Source: CAWGXG01 sp963826505 (lineage in GTDB: Bacteria; Chloroflexota; Anaerolineae; Aggregatilineales; Aggregatilineaceae). Taken from it: 64,000 bases of DNA. The DNA lies in the NCBI GenBank assembly GCA_963826505.1, contig CAWGXG010000007.1:620001-684000 (forward strand). Reading direction: 5' to 3'. Shown here in pieces: positions 22,511 through 31,331 of this stretch (its first letter is position 1; each line of letters opens with the position of its first letter). A model generated the notes under the pieces. That model was not told the origin of the DNA. It worked only from the letters and a program-made list of their open reading frames with translations, and searched no databases. The position numbers and the translations under genes are program-made.

Positions 22511-23767
22511 ATGAAATTGCTGCGTCCAAGCCTGACGCTCGCTATTGGTGCCGTTGTCTGCCTGCTGATCGTACTCACGTCCTGTCAAAAAGCCGAAGAA
22601 AAACCCACGCCCACGCCAGACGAAGCGAGTATCGCCGCCGGACATGCGCTGTTCGCGCAGCCGACCCGTGATGTGCGCATCACACCGACTCCGACTCCGC
22701 TCAACACCGTCGAAATCGATCTTAACCGGCTGATCGCGCACATGGAGCAGGCCGTGCTGGCCGGGAATGTGGACGAATATATGACGTATGTTTGGGACGG
22801 TGACCCGGTCTTTCTGGCCGATCACCGGGCCTGGGCCGAAGACTGGCGGCAGCACCCGCTGGATGTGTTCGAGATCGAGCTGTTCAGCATCAGTTCGCCG
22901 GACCCCGATACGGCGACCGCGCGCATGTTTTTCCGCTGGCGGCAGGCCAACAGTACGGGCGACGGCTCGGCGGGCGGGACCACCATCAACGCGATCTTTT
23001 ACCGGGTCGACGGAAATTGGAAGCTCGGCGGCGAACACTGGCACACGGCCGATGTGGCGGGCATGCGGCTGTATTATTTCGGGGACGGCTTGCTCGATGA
23101 CAGCGCGCAGGCGGCGATGATGGTGGACTACTTGCCCGATCTCCGCACGACACTGACGCGCGCCTTCGACTTTGTCCCGCAGCAGACGGCCAACATCAAG
23201 CTGTACGAGAACGCCGCGATGCTCCAAAACTGGACGCGGCTGTCGATGCCGGACATCACCGTCTGGAACGAGCCGGGCGAGTCAATCAAGCTGACGCTCA
23301 CGCCGATCGCCACCGCGCCGTATGAATTCGACGTGGCGCGCGAATATACGCGCTTTATGTTATTCGAGATGAGCGGCGGCTCACACGGGGGCTTCCCCTG
23401 GTGGGTCGAGGATGGCATCGCGGAGTACGGAGCGTCGCTGTTCCGCACGCTCAGCCAGCGCAACCGCATTTTCAAGGCGATCGCCGGGCTGGCCGTCGCA
23501 CCGGCCACCGCGGAAGATCACCTGATCCCCTGGTCGGCGTTGGACGATCCCACCGCACTAACGCTTGACCAACGCACACAGGCCATCAATCAAGCCTACA
23601 CGCTGGTGCATTACATCAATGAGCGCTATGGGGCCGACGCGCTCAACGCCTGGATTCGCGCTATTGCGGGCGGGGCAAGCGTCGAAGCGGCGTGCGATTC
23701 TGCTTTGGGCGTCACGTTTAGCGATCTGGACGCTCACTGGCGCGCGTGGCTGCCGTCGCAGTTGTGA
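22511..23767 (+). CDS. Lipoprotein resembling peptidase MA family, active-site motif lost
   Basis: A 418-residue exported lipoprotein. The signal peptide ends in the lipobox LTSC (Cys25), followed by a Thr/Pro linker. The C-terminal half resembles the peptidase MA (gluzincin) superfamily: GGFPWWVEDGIAEYGASLF is the usual second zinc-ligand region, and the ending DLDAHWRAWL is typical. Where these enzymes carry HExxH before that region, this protein reads LFEMSGGSHGG, so the zinc-binding histidines are missing. It is probably a non-catalytic binding protein. ATG 22511 has GGAG 8 nt upstream. Its last codons run into a short hairpin shared with the convergent kinase gene. Confidence 0.75.
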   Translation: MKLLRPSLTLAIGAVVCLLIVLTSCQKAEEKPTPTPDEASIAAGHALFAQPTRDVRITPTPTPLNTVEIDLNRLIAHMEQAVLAGNVDEYMTYVWDGDPVFLADHRAWAEDWRQHPLDVFEIELFSISSPDPDTATARMFFRWRQANSTGDGSAGGTTINAIFYRVDGNWKLGGEHWHTADVAGMRLYYFGDGLLDDSAQAAMMVDYLPDLRTTLTRAFDFVPQQTANIKLYENAAMLQNWTRLSMPDITVWNEPGESIKLTLTPIATAPYEFDVAREYTRFMLFEMSGGSHGGFPWWVEDGIAEYGASLFRTLSQRNRIFKAIAGLAVAPATAEDHLIPWSALDDPTALTLDQRTQAINQAYTLVHYINERYGADALNAWIRAIAGGASVEAACDSALGVTFSDLDAHWRAWLPSQL

Positions 23768-23772
23768 CCCGC

Positions 23773-26700
23773 TCATGCCGGAGCGGGCGATCCGCTGGCA
23801 GCCGGTGCCGCTGACGGATCCGCCATAGCGCTGGCTTTGGGCAGAGTCAGGTGAAAGCTGCTGCCTTTGCCCAGGTCGCTTTCGACCCATACGCGCCCGC
23901 TGTGGCCCTCCACTACCTGCTTGACGACAGTCAGACCCAACCCGGTGCCCGCATAACGGCGCGTCGTGCCGCTGTCTACCTGGTAGAAGCGGCGAAAGAT
24001 TTTTTCGTGCTCGTCGGGCGCAATACCGATCCCGTTGTCATGCACGCAGGCGTGCAGCATCAACCCGCCGGGATCATCCAGCGTGATCTCGATCTGGCTG
24101 GACATCGGGCTGAACTTGATCGCGTTCTCCAGCAATTCCTCGAACACTTCGGCCACCCGGGCCGGATCCGCGTAAGCCAGAGGCAGATTGGTGGGGATGC
24201 GCGGCACGATGCGTATTTCGTTGGTCTTGGCTTTGGCCGCCATGCTGCGGACAGCCTGCGCGACCACGCGCTCCAGATGGATTGGCCTGGGTTCCAGGTC
24301 ACGCGCACCAGCCTCCTGCACCGACACAATATCCTTGACCAGCGTCGCCAGATGTTCGGCCTTGTTGGTGACCAGTGTCAGCGTGTCGGTCTGATCGGGC
24401 GTCAATTCGCCGAAGGCGTTATCAAGCATCAGCCGCAGATAACCCAAAATGTGCGTCAGCGGCGTGCGCAGCTCGTGCGATAGATTTTGCAGCAGGTCGT
24501 CTTTCATCTCGTCAGCGCTTTGCAGCTCTTTGTAGGCCGCTTCCAGCGCGGTCGCGCGCTGTTCCTGCGCCGTATACAAGTGGGCGTTTTCCATCGCGTT
24601 GCCCACAACGTTGGCGATGCCCTGGCACACCGACAGCTCGCCCTCGTCGAAGATGCGCGGCTCCGACTTGGAATCGATGAGCTTGACCAATCCGCCCGGC
24701 TCGCCGCGAATGAGCAGCGGCGCGAGCAAACAGGTGTTGCCGCCCACGCGCTGAAGATAATCGCGCTCGTGGGGATCGTCAGGCAAATCCTCGCGCTTGA
24801 GCGTCTGCGGTTTTCCCTGGTCCATGGTGCGTGCCAGCGTGGGATAACGCTCGGTGTTCCAGACGGTCGGATCGGTGCCGGCCAGCCACAGCGCATAGCC
24901 GATCTCACGCGCCAGCCGCACGCCACCGTGCTTTTCATCGCGGTAGAAAACGGCGCACCAGCGCAGCGCGCTGGTTTGCAGCACGCGCTGGCACAGGTCG
25001 GTCAGGTTGGGGCGCGAGAGCCAATCTTCCGGATCGTAGGCTCCAATATCGTTTTGCCACAGTGTAATCGCGTCGGTCACGGCGTTGATTTGCGTAGGCG
25101 AGAGCGCCACGTGACGCAACTCATTGTACAGCGCAATGACGCCCACCGTCGGCCCGCGCAGCACGATCGGGAACACGGCCGCTGCCCGCAGTCCAGAAGG
25201 ATTCACCTCATCCAGGGTGGAAACAGTTTCGCTGTCGGGCGGCGTGGACACCACGCGCGCTCCCCCGGTCAGCGCGGCATTGACCAGCGAGGTCGCCTCT
25301 GGTGTATGGAGCGGGCCGGAGCCGGGCGACCAATAGGCGTTGACGACTTCGGCCAGCGAGACCAGGTGATCGGATTGTTGCTCGCGATCGAGGATCAGCA
25401 CGCGCTCAACGCGCAAGGCCACGCTCAGCCGCCGCGCGATCCGTTCCAGGATATCGCCAAAATCGAGCGTCGACGTCACTGCCGCGCTGGCATCGAGCAG
25501 CGTGCTCAGTTCTGTGACACGGCGGCGAGTCTGGTCGAACAGACGCGCATTTTCAATGGTAATCGCCGCCGACCCGGCCAGGCTTTCGAGCGTTTCGACA
25601 TCCTGGCGATCAAAGCGTCCCATGCGTTTGTTGACGACTTCGAACACGCCGATCACTTCGTCGAACGCGATCAACGGCACGGCGATGATCGAGCGCAGAT
25701 CCGCCCCGTACAGAGTCGCATATTCCGTCTGAACCTCGGCCTCTTGTTTGACATCGGCGACGATCTGCGATTTCGACGTGGCCGCGATCCGGCCGACCAG
25801 TCCTTCGCCCGCTTTCGCGCGGCGCTTGTTGATGGCGTCGCGATGCGGGCCAATGGCAGCTACCTGGGAAAACAGGTCTTTCTGCGCCTGATCGCGCAGC
25901 AAAATAGACGCCGAGATGCCATCAACCACCTGCAGCGCGGCCTGCAAACTGACCTGTACCACTTCTTCAAAGGTACTGGCCGACGAGATCGCGTTGGCGG
26001 CGCGGTTGATGGCCTGTAGCCGCTGGGTCTGGCGGCTGAGCGCCTCTTCGTTGCGGTGTAGCTCGGTCAAATCGGTGACGACGATAACGGTGTTGTTGCC
26101 CTTGCCGTCAGGCGACGGCGCGACGGCGCGCGATACGAGCACGGGGACTTCGCCCCCGTCTTTGGTGTACAGGGTTTGCGCGAGCGAAAGCGTATCGCGC
26201 CGCTTGCCGGTCAGGCTGCGCACAATCTGATCGCGGTTGGACGGGTGGAAGATCAACCCCACGCTGCGCCCGTACAGCATCTCGCGCGTATAGCCAGTGA
26301 TGAGCAGCACCCGGTTATTGACATAGGTGATCTTAGCCTCTTCATCGACCACGACCAGCCCTTCGCCCATCGTGTCCAGCACCATCTGCCGGAAGGCTTG
26401 TTCGGCGCGCATTTGGGCGTCCCGCCGGGCGAGATTGTCCATCAAGCGGGCGTTATCGATCGCCATCGCAGCCTGGCTGCTCAACGCGTTGACGATCTGC
26501 TGGCCGCGGCGTGACGCGGTGGCCTGGGCGTCAGCCGTACCCAATACCATCGCGCCCACAGTGCGCCCGGCGCTAACCAGCGGCAGCAGGCTGGCATACG
26601 CCAGTTTGAACTGAGTGAACGCGCGGTGCAGCACGATCCCGCCGGGGAGCTGGTGAAAACGCTCGGCGGGCACATTGATCAGGACTTTGCGATTCAGGAC

Positions 26701-27315
26701 GACCTCAGAGAGCGGGTTATCCCCGTGAACCAGCGGGAAACGCAGTGTGCCGCGTTCGCTTTGCATCTGCGTCGAAAACAGGCGACCGGCCTCTGCACCG
26801 CGATCCATCGCGATAGACTGGCTGACCAGCCAGCGTTTTTCGGGGTCCACAACCAGCAGCCACGCCAGGCTGCACGGCAAGACCGCGACCGCCGTAAACG
26901 CCATCTCTTCGAGCAAGCGGCGCTGATCGAGCGGGGTGTCTTCACGCTGAAGGAACACGCGCTGTAACCGCTCCAAAAGATTGGCGAAATCGATAGGCCG
27001 GGTGATGAAATCGACGGCTCCGGCAGCCTGAGCTTCGGCCCGCGCCTCGGACGGGCTGCGCGCTGACACCATCATCACCGGAATATCGGCTGTCGCCGGA
27101 TTCATGCGCAGGCGGCGACAGGTTTCGATGCCGTCCATACCGGGCATGGTGGTGTCCAGCAAAATGACATCGGGGCGTGATTCTTCAGCCAACGCCAGCG
27201 CCTGCTGGCCGCGTGTGGCCAATAGCGGCTCGAACCCCTCGCGTCGCAGGCGTTCCGGCAAGCCTTCGATCGCGTCGGGCATATCGTCGACGATCAATAC
27301 CTTTTTGGCGGCCAT
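23773..27315 (-). CDS. Hybrid response-regulator / multi-GAF-PAS sensor histidine kinase
   Basis: A 1180-residue soluble signalling protein. In order: receiver domain (1-122, phospho-Asp54 in LLDTTMPGMDG), GAF-like (about 135-310), PAS (about 318-430), three further GAF or GAF-like domains (about 440-590, 605-770 and 790-925), then HisKA and HATPase_c. The phospho-acceptor is His947 (LSHELRTPLTH), and the ATP site shows ENAIKFSP, DNGIGIAPDEHEKIF and GTGLGLTVV. No membrane span is seen, so it senses cytoplasmic cues. The N-terminal receiver suggests it is driven by another kinase as well as by ligands. No partner gene is adjacent: the upstream neighbour is the unrelated UbiA gene. Confidence 0.92.
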   Translation of the reverse strand: MAAKKVLIVDDMPDAIEGLPERLRREGFEPLLATRGQQALALAEESRPDVILLDTTMPGMDGIETCRRLRMNPATADIPVMMVSARSPSEARAEAQAAGAVDFITRPIDFANLLERLQRVFLQREDTPLDQRRLLEEMAFTAVAVLPCSLAWLLVVDPEKRWLVSQSIAMDRGAEAGRLFSTQMQSERGTLRFPLVHGDNPLSEVVLNRKVLINVPAERFHQLPGGIVLHRAFTQFKLAYASLLPLVSAGRTVGAMVLGTADAQATASRRGQQIVNALSSQAAMAIDNARLMDNLARRDAQMRAEQAFRQMVLDTMGEGLVVVDEEAKITYVNNRVLLITGYTREMLYGRSVGLIFHPSNRDQIVRSLTGKRRDTLSLAQTLYTKDGGEVPVLVSRAVAPSPDGKGNNTVIVVTDLTELHRNEEALSRQTQRLQAINRAANAISSASTFEEVVQVSLQAALQVVDGISASILLRDQAQKDLFSQVAAIGPHRDAINKRRAKAGEGLVGRIAATSKSQIVADVKQEAEVQTEYATLYGADLRSIIAVPLIAFDEVIGVFEVVNKRMGRFDRQDVETLESLAGSAAITIENARLFDQTRRRVTELSTLLDASAAVTSTLDFGDILERIARRLSVALRVERVLILDREQQSDHLVSLAEVVNAYWSPGSGPLHTPEATSLVNAALTGGARVVSTPPDSETVSTLDEVNPSGLRAAAVFPIVLRGPTVGVIALYNELRHVALSPTQINAVTDAITLWQNDIGAYDPEDWLSRPNLTDLCQRVLQTSALRWCAVFYRDEKHGGVRLAREIGYALWLAGTDPTVWNTERYPTLARTMDQGKPQTLKREDLPDDPHERDYLQRVGGNTCLLAPLLIRGEPGGLVKLIDSKSEPRIFDEGELSVCQGIANVVGNAMENAHLYTAQEQRATALEAAYKELQSADEMKDDLLQNLSHELRTPLTHILGYLRLMLDNAFGELTPDQTDTLTLVTNKAEHLATLVKDIVSVQEAGARDLEPRPIHLERVVAQAVRSMAAKAKTNEIRIVPRIPTNLPLAYADPARVAEVFEELLENAIKFSPMSSQIEITLDDPGGLMLHACVHDNGIGIAPDEHEKIFRRFYQVDSGTTRRYAGTGLGLTVVKQVVEGHSGRVWVESDLGKGSSFHLTLPKASAMADPSAAPAASGSPAPA

Positions 27316-27531
27316 AGTCGATCAACTTTGTTGCGTGGTGATCCTCAAAGTCACGCTGATTGTAATCGCTTTCCGACCCTGAGACGACTATAAAAACGGG
27401 GATCCGGTACTGTTGTTTGTACGGTCCCCGCGTGATTCAATTCGATTATACTGAGTTTTGCGTATTGTGCTGGGTAGGAACAGCGTCGGGCGGTGTGTTT
27501 GAGCGCTATCTTCCGCGAGCCAGATCAGGAA

Positions 27532-28443
27532 TCAGGCCGCCAGCAGCGACAGCCACCATGCCAGCACGACCACGTTCGCGATCAACATCGCGCCAAGCTG
27601 CAAGCGTCCGCTGGCGTCAATCGCCGCCGTGCCGCGCATATCTTTGGACGAGCGCCGCCACCAGAGCAGCGGCAGCCCCCCCAGCGGAATCACGGCCAAC
27701 CACACGGGCCACAGTCCGCTCGCCACCGACAGTCCCAGGCAAACCGCTGCCCCCGCCAGACACAATCCCATCGCGATCCGGGCGCGGCGCGGCCCCAGGA
27801 GATGCGCCGTGTTGTGCAGCCCGGCGGCGGAATCCTGGTCATAATCGCGCAGCTGGTTATAGAGCTGGCCGTAGGCCGAGATCAGTCCCACACCCGCCGC
27901 AACCGTCCAGACGCGCGCCGGATGGCTGCCGTGCGTGAGGTAGCCCGCCAGAAAGAGCAGGGCGCTCAGCATCAGCAGGTGAGCCAGCACGTCGACTATC
28001 GGCAGCGCCTTCAACCGCACGCCGCGCCACGAATACAATCCGCTCAGAACCAGCGTCAGCGCGCCGACACCCAACGCCGCGCGGCCCGCGGCAGCGTACA
28101 ACAGCAGCGCCAGCAGTGCGATCGCGCCCGCCGCCAGCAGTCCATCACGCGGCGCGATCTCCCCGCAGGTGACGGCATTCCGTGACCCGCGCAGCGCATC
28201 GCGCGCGTCGTCGTCCGCGTCTTCGATATCGTTCAGCATGAACGCCACCGTCACCGCCAGCAGATTCGCGGCCAACACCGCCAACACGCGCCTCGACAGT
28301 GCCGGGACATCCTCGTTTGCTGCCGCCAGCACCACGCCCAACAGGGTCGCCGGGACGGTAAACAGCACGTGTTCCTGCCAGCGGGTCAGGCGCAGCAGTC
28401 TGGCCATTGAAATCGAGCCGCCCGCAGAGTGGATAAGTTTCAC
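27532..28443 (-). CDS. UbiA-family prenyltransferase
   Basis: A 303-residue integral membrane protein of the UbiA superfamily, which joins an isoprenyl diphosphate to an acceptor such as a quinone precursor, haem or glycerol phosphate. About eight or nine membrane spans are visible. Both aspartate-rich motifs are present: NDIEDADDDA near residue 65 and DYDQDSAAG near residue 185, which bind the Mg-diphosphate. The start is taken at GTG 28443, preceded by an AGGAGAG ribosome site. The internal ATG at 28407 lacks one. The acceptor cannot be decided. No menaquinone genes are adjacent. It follows a PqqD-like gene on the same strand. Confidence 0.85.
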   Translation of the reverse strand: MKLIHSAGGSISMARLLRLTRWQEHVLFTVPATLLGVVLAAANEDVPALSRRVLAVLAANLLAVTVAFMLNDIEDADDDARDALRGSRNAVTCGEIAPRDGLLAAGAIALLALLLYAAAGRAALGVGALTLVLSGLYSWRGVRLKALPIVDVLAHLLMLSALLFLAGYLTHGSHPARVWTVAAGVGLISAYGQLYNQLRDYDQDSAAGLHNTAHLLGPRRARIAMGLCLAGAAVCLGLSVASGLWPVWLAVIPLGGLPLLWWRRSSKDMRGTAAIDASGRLQLGAMLIANVVVLAWWLSLLAA

Positions 28444-28474
28444 CGACAGAGCTCTCTCCTGGCTTAAGATGCAA

Positions 28475-28497
28475 CAAGGGCGCAGTGAGCGCCCTTG
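28475..28497 (-). terminator. Hairpin between pqqD-like gene and ubiA-like gene
   Basis: A perfect 9-bp stem CAAGGGCGC/GCGCCCTTG has a 5-nt loop. On the minus strand it is followed by TTGCATCTT, so it is a weak terminator or attenuator lying just before the ubiA-like ribosome site. Confidence 0.5.
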
Positions 28498-28529
28498 CGG
28501 AATACGGCTATTGGCACGACTGGAAAGCG

Positions 28530-28829
28530 TTACACGGCCCGCACAGCGCCGATATTTTCGAGATGCTGAAAGAGCGCGATCAGGTCGGCTTCGGCCTGGT
28601 CCGATGTGATCTGGTATTCCCCGGCAAAATGATCGGCGATGTCCGAGATACACCGCTCGCCGTCGATGAGATCCCAAACTTCCCCGGCGGTGAAGTTCAT
28701 CACGTAACTCGCGTGCGGCCGTCCCGGCGCTGGCTGCAATGGGACCAGCACCACCTCGTCGACGACCTGCTGCGCCATATGCGAAGGGTCTTTTACAAAC
28801 CGTTTCTGGCTATAAGGATCGGCAGACAT
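28530..28829 (-). CDS. PqqD-like peptide-binding protein, orphan
   Basis: A 99-residue protein with the PqqD/RRE winged-helix pattern. It has a beta-rich N-terminal half, then FTAGEVWDLIDGERCISDIADHF, then a helical end (QAEADLIALFQHLENIGAVR). PqqD-family proteins bind precursor peptides and hand them to radical-SAM enzymes. No precursor, radical-SAM enzyme or PQQ gene is in the window, so its partner is elsewhere or it has another role. It lies 86 nt upstream of the UbiA-family gene, on the same strand with a hairpin between. Confidence 0.7.
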   Translation of the reverse strand: MSADPYSQKRFVKDPSHMAQQVVDEVVLVPLQPAPGRPHASYVMNFTAGEVWDLIDGERCISDIADHFAGEYQITSDQAEADLIALFQHLENIGAVRAV

Positions 28830-29140
28830 AACACCTTATCTTTCTATGAGTGCTACGATGATCGGTACGGTGTTGCATGGCTTCAATCCGGACCGGGCCG
28901 TCCCGTGCGAACATGATCCCAACAGCCGGCCACTAACACGCACGCCTACCTTATCACAGCTTCTCTGCATATCACGACAGCAAAAAGCAGTGATTTAACC
29001 GATCTCTGTCATGTTTTTTGGCAAGACGATGCAGCAATGAGTCTCGATTTTTGTTCATGCCGCCCCGAGGGGGATATTCAACGCAATCTTAGCACAGAGC
29101 GTATCCTCCGTCCACTGGCGACAGCGCGGCGGCTGAGGGG
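28830..29140. other. Intergenic region with no recognised feature
   Basis: About 310 nt between the 5' end of the PqqD-like gene and the 3' end of the esterase gene. It contains only weak inverted repeats such as CCCCGAGGGGG. I see no gene, RNA or convincing promoter. Confidence 0.5.
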
Positions 29141-30109
29141 CTAACCCCACAGCGTGCGCAAGAACTCGATCTTCGCCTGGGCCTGGAAGCTGGCGCCCCC
29201 TTCATGGTTGTTATAGGTGTAGATCTTGATATCTTTCGGCGCGGTGATGGCGTTGTAGGCGGCAAATACGGTCGATGGCGCGCACGTCATGTCCATCAGC
29301 GCCGTGGAATACAACGACGGCGCCTCCGCTCGTGCGGCGAAATACATCCCATCGAAGTAATCCAGCGTGTCGAAAACGCGCTCGATGTGATCGCGGTGGA
29401 CGCTCAAATATTTCACAATTTCTTCATAAGGATGGTTCTCGGTCAGGCCGACCGCCCGGCGGAAATGGCACAGAAACGGCACATCGGGCATGGCCGCGCC
29501 CAGGTCGGGCACGAGGCCGCTCACGGCGACGCTGATGCCGCCGCCCTGGCTGCCGCCGGTCACCGCAACGCGCGCCGGGTCGACTGCCGCGTGGCTGCGC
29601 GCCGTTTCGACCGCCCGCACCGCATCCGAGAACACGCGCCGGTAGTAATACGTCTTCGGGTCGAGGATGCCCTGAGTCATGAAACCCGGCACGAACGGGT
29701 TCGCGCCGTCAGGCAGATCGGGCGTGTCGCCGTTGCGCCATACGCTGCCCTGACCGCGCGTGTCCATCACCAGATGCGCGTACCCGGCGGCTGGCCATAT
29801 CAGCCAATCCAAGGGGAAGCCGCGCCCGCCACCATACCCGATAAACTCAACCACGCAGGCCAGCGGACCCGCCGCCCCGGCGGGCAGACTGAACCAGCCC
29901 TTGATCGGCTGGCCGCCGTACCCGGCATATGTGACGTCATACGTATCAATCAAACGCAGCCCGTGATCGACGCGCTCGAAACGTGCATTCAGCGGGTGCT
30001 GGCGTGTTTCGGCCAGCGTCGTCTGCCAGAAGGCGTCAAAATCGCCCGGCTCGTGTGATTCGGGGCGATAGCTGCGCAGCTCATCCAAAGACAGATCGAA
30101 AAATGGCAT
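29141..30109 (-). CDS. CE7 acetyl xylan esterase / cephalosporin-C deacetylase
   Basis: A 322-residue alpha/beta hydrolase of carbohydrate esterase family 7, which removes acetyl groups from xylo-oligosaccharides and other small acetyl esters. The nucleophile elbow is GGSQGGG, the family marker DTRGQGS appears mid-protein, and the catalytic His is in NNHEGG near the end. The absence of a signal peptide fits a cytoplasmic enzyme acting on imported oligosaccharides. ATG 30109 was chosen over upstream codons because AGAGGAA lies just before it and the family begins with this sequence (MPFFDLSLDELRSY). No transporter or xylanase is beside it. The sugar locus at 49-60 kb may be its metabolic context. 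Confidence 0.92.
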   Translation of the reverse strand: MPFFDLSLDELRSYRPESHEPGDFDAFWQTTLAETRQHPLNARFERVDHGLRLIDTYDVTYAGYGGQPIKGWFSLPAGAAGPLACVVEFIGYGGGRGFPLDWLIWPAAGYAHLVMDTRGQGSVWRNGDTPDLPDGANPFVPGFMTQGILDPKTYYYRRVFSDAVRAVETARSHAAVDPARVAVTGGSQGGGISVAVSGLVPDLGAAMPDVPFLCHFRRAVGLTENHPYEEIVKYLSVHRDHIERVFDTLDYFDGMYFAARAEAPSLYSTALMDMTCAPSTVFAAYNAITAPKDIKIYTYNNHEGGASFQAQAKIEFLRTLWG

Positions 30110-30495
30110 GGTGGGTTCCTCTTTATTACCGGCAAAAAGGCAGTCAACACGCCTAAGTGTAGCGCAAGCCACCTTCTTGCGCAGCAGCGAGAGGATGGCT
30201 GGTTCGTGCCGTACGATGGTGACCGGCTTTGGCGACGCGGTGCACAACGTCATCAACGGGCAGCTGCAAGCCCCAGTATCCCTCAAGGGTTTTCTGACCA
30301 CGACCGACAACACCGGGACGCACACCGTCAGCTAGACTGATGTGACGTAGCTTGCTTCTGCTGCCGCGAGGGGACACGCACCTCTTGCTAACGAGGTGAG
30401 ATGGGGAATTGGGGTTCCCCTCGCGGACAATAGGGCATACTTATAATAAAGTGACATTGGGAAGACATGAACCCAGACATAAGGAGGGATGAAGG
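30110..30495. other. Intergenic region, no recognised gene
   Basis: About 385 nt between the divergent esterase and the small membrane ORF. Short open frames exist on both strands but show no known motif or start signal. A TATAAT at 30442-30447 lacks a matching -35 box and could drive the small ORFs. Confidence 0.4.
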
Positions 30496-30714
30496 ATGAG
30501 TTGGCTAGCAAAGTATTTATGGTTGCTGCTTATCCCTGCCAGAATGCTATTTTTACTGGCTCCATCAGTTGCGTGGAAGATCGACGAAATTACGACTCGG
30601 GCATTAGGGTGGAAGAAATATCGCCGCCCTGAGAATTGGACTGAGATGAGCCCAAGGCTTGGTCTCTTGTTTTTATTTGCGGGGTTTGTCGGTATTCTTC
30701 TGTTGCTTTCATAA
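30496..30714 (+). CDS. Small membrane protein, unknown function
   Basis: A 72-residue protein with two hydrophobic segments (residues about 5-28 and 54-72) joined by a polar, basic loop (RALGWKKYRRPENW). A strong ribosome site (AAGGAGG) lies just before the ATG, which argues for translation. Base composition is clearly more AT-rich than the neighbouring genes, suggesting different origin. I do not recognise the family. Confidence 0.55.
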   Translation: MSWLAKYLWLLLIPARMLFLLAPSVAWKIDEITTRALGWKKYRRPENWTEMSPRLGLLFLFAGFVGILLLLS

Positions 30715-30745
30715 ACTCGCCAATGGAAAAAGGGGAGAACGGATT

Positions 30746-30937
30746 ATGAGTGAAAATACTTGTGATCAAATTCTCGTGTGCATCCAAAACAATGCACAAA
30801 AAGTAGCTGAGATCATTAAGCCATTTTGGGAGACCAGTGACGATTCAACATCTCGTTCTGCAGATATTGCCCATTCGGCGTTTACAACAGCAGGATCAAT
30901 AGTTGTAGCCGGTTTGTGTGCCGCACCGCTGGTTTAG
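30746..30937 (+). CDS. Hypothetical small protein
   Basis: A 63-residue open frame starting MSENTCDQILVC, with a ribosome-site-like GGGGAGA 8 nt before the ATG. The first two thirds are polar; the end (AFTTAGSIVVAGLCAAPLV) is hydrophobic and could insert in a membrane. It follows the previous small ORF by about 30 nt and shares its AT-rich composition. No family recognised; may be a remnant. Confidence 0.35.
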   Translation: MSENTCDQILVCIQNNAQKVAEIIKPFWETSDDSTSRSADIAHSAFTTAGSIVVAGLCAAPLV

Positions 30938-31023
30938 ATACTCCGGATGCACGAGTACAATTCGCAGATCAGTTATCTGGATGGTTTGCATCAAAGCGGC
31001 GAAACCGAGCATCCGCAGCGGCC

Positions 31024-31059
31024 CCAAAATGAAAGAACCAGCTCGCAAGCGGCTGGTTC
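31024..31059 (-). terminator. Terminator after tRNA-fMet
   Basis: On the minus strand the stem GAACCAGC/GCTGGTTC (arms 31052-31059 and 31035-31042) is followed by TTTCATTTT. It is about 20 nt past the tRNA 3' end. Confidence 0.75.
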
Positions 31060-31077
31060 ATTTCATATCAATCCAGG

Positions 31078-31149
31078 TAGCGGGGGCAGGATTCGAACCT
31101 GCGACCTCCGGGTTATGAGCCCGACGAGCTGCCACTGCTCTACCCCGCA
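31078..31149 (-). tRNA. Initiator tRNA-fMet (anticodon CAT)
   Basis: A full cloverleaf folds on the minus strand with loop CTCATAA (anticodon CAT). Two initiator hallmarks separate it from elongator Met and Ile-lysidine tRNAs: the anticodon stem has three consecutive G-C pairs (GGG...CCC), and positions 1 and 72 do not pair (T and T). CCA is not encoded. Confidence 0.93.
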
Positions 31150-31162
31150 ACGTTGAGCGGTT

Positions 31163-31191
31163 ACTATACCAGAGGCTCCAGGGACCGTCAA
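31163..31191 (-). promoter_or_regulatory. Sigma-70-type promoter of tRNA-fMet
   Basis: On the minus strand TTGACG (31186-31191), a 17-bp spacer and TATAGT (31163-31168) end 13 bp before the tRNA. Confidence 0.82.
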
Positions 31192-31331
31192 GCCTCAGTT
31201 TAGCGTTTATGAACTCACTAAGGGGCCGGTTAACACCTACCCTCGCGGAATTGGGAGGTGGCGGAACCAGCAAAACCGCGGGCCCGCCCTCGATCCGACT
31301 CGAAGAAATCGCACGCTGTCTGGCAAGGTAA

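Noticed and set aside
28444..28677. Longer N-terminus for the UbiA-family protein
   Set aside because: The extension overlaps the PqqD-like gene, contains no membrane segment and is Arg-rich shadow sequence.
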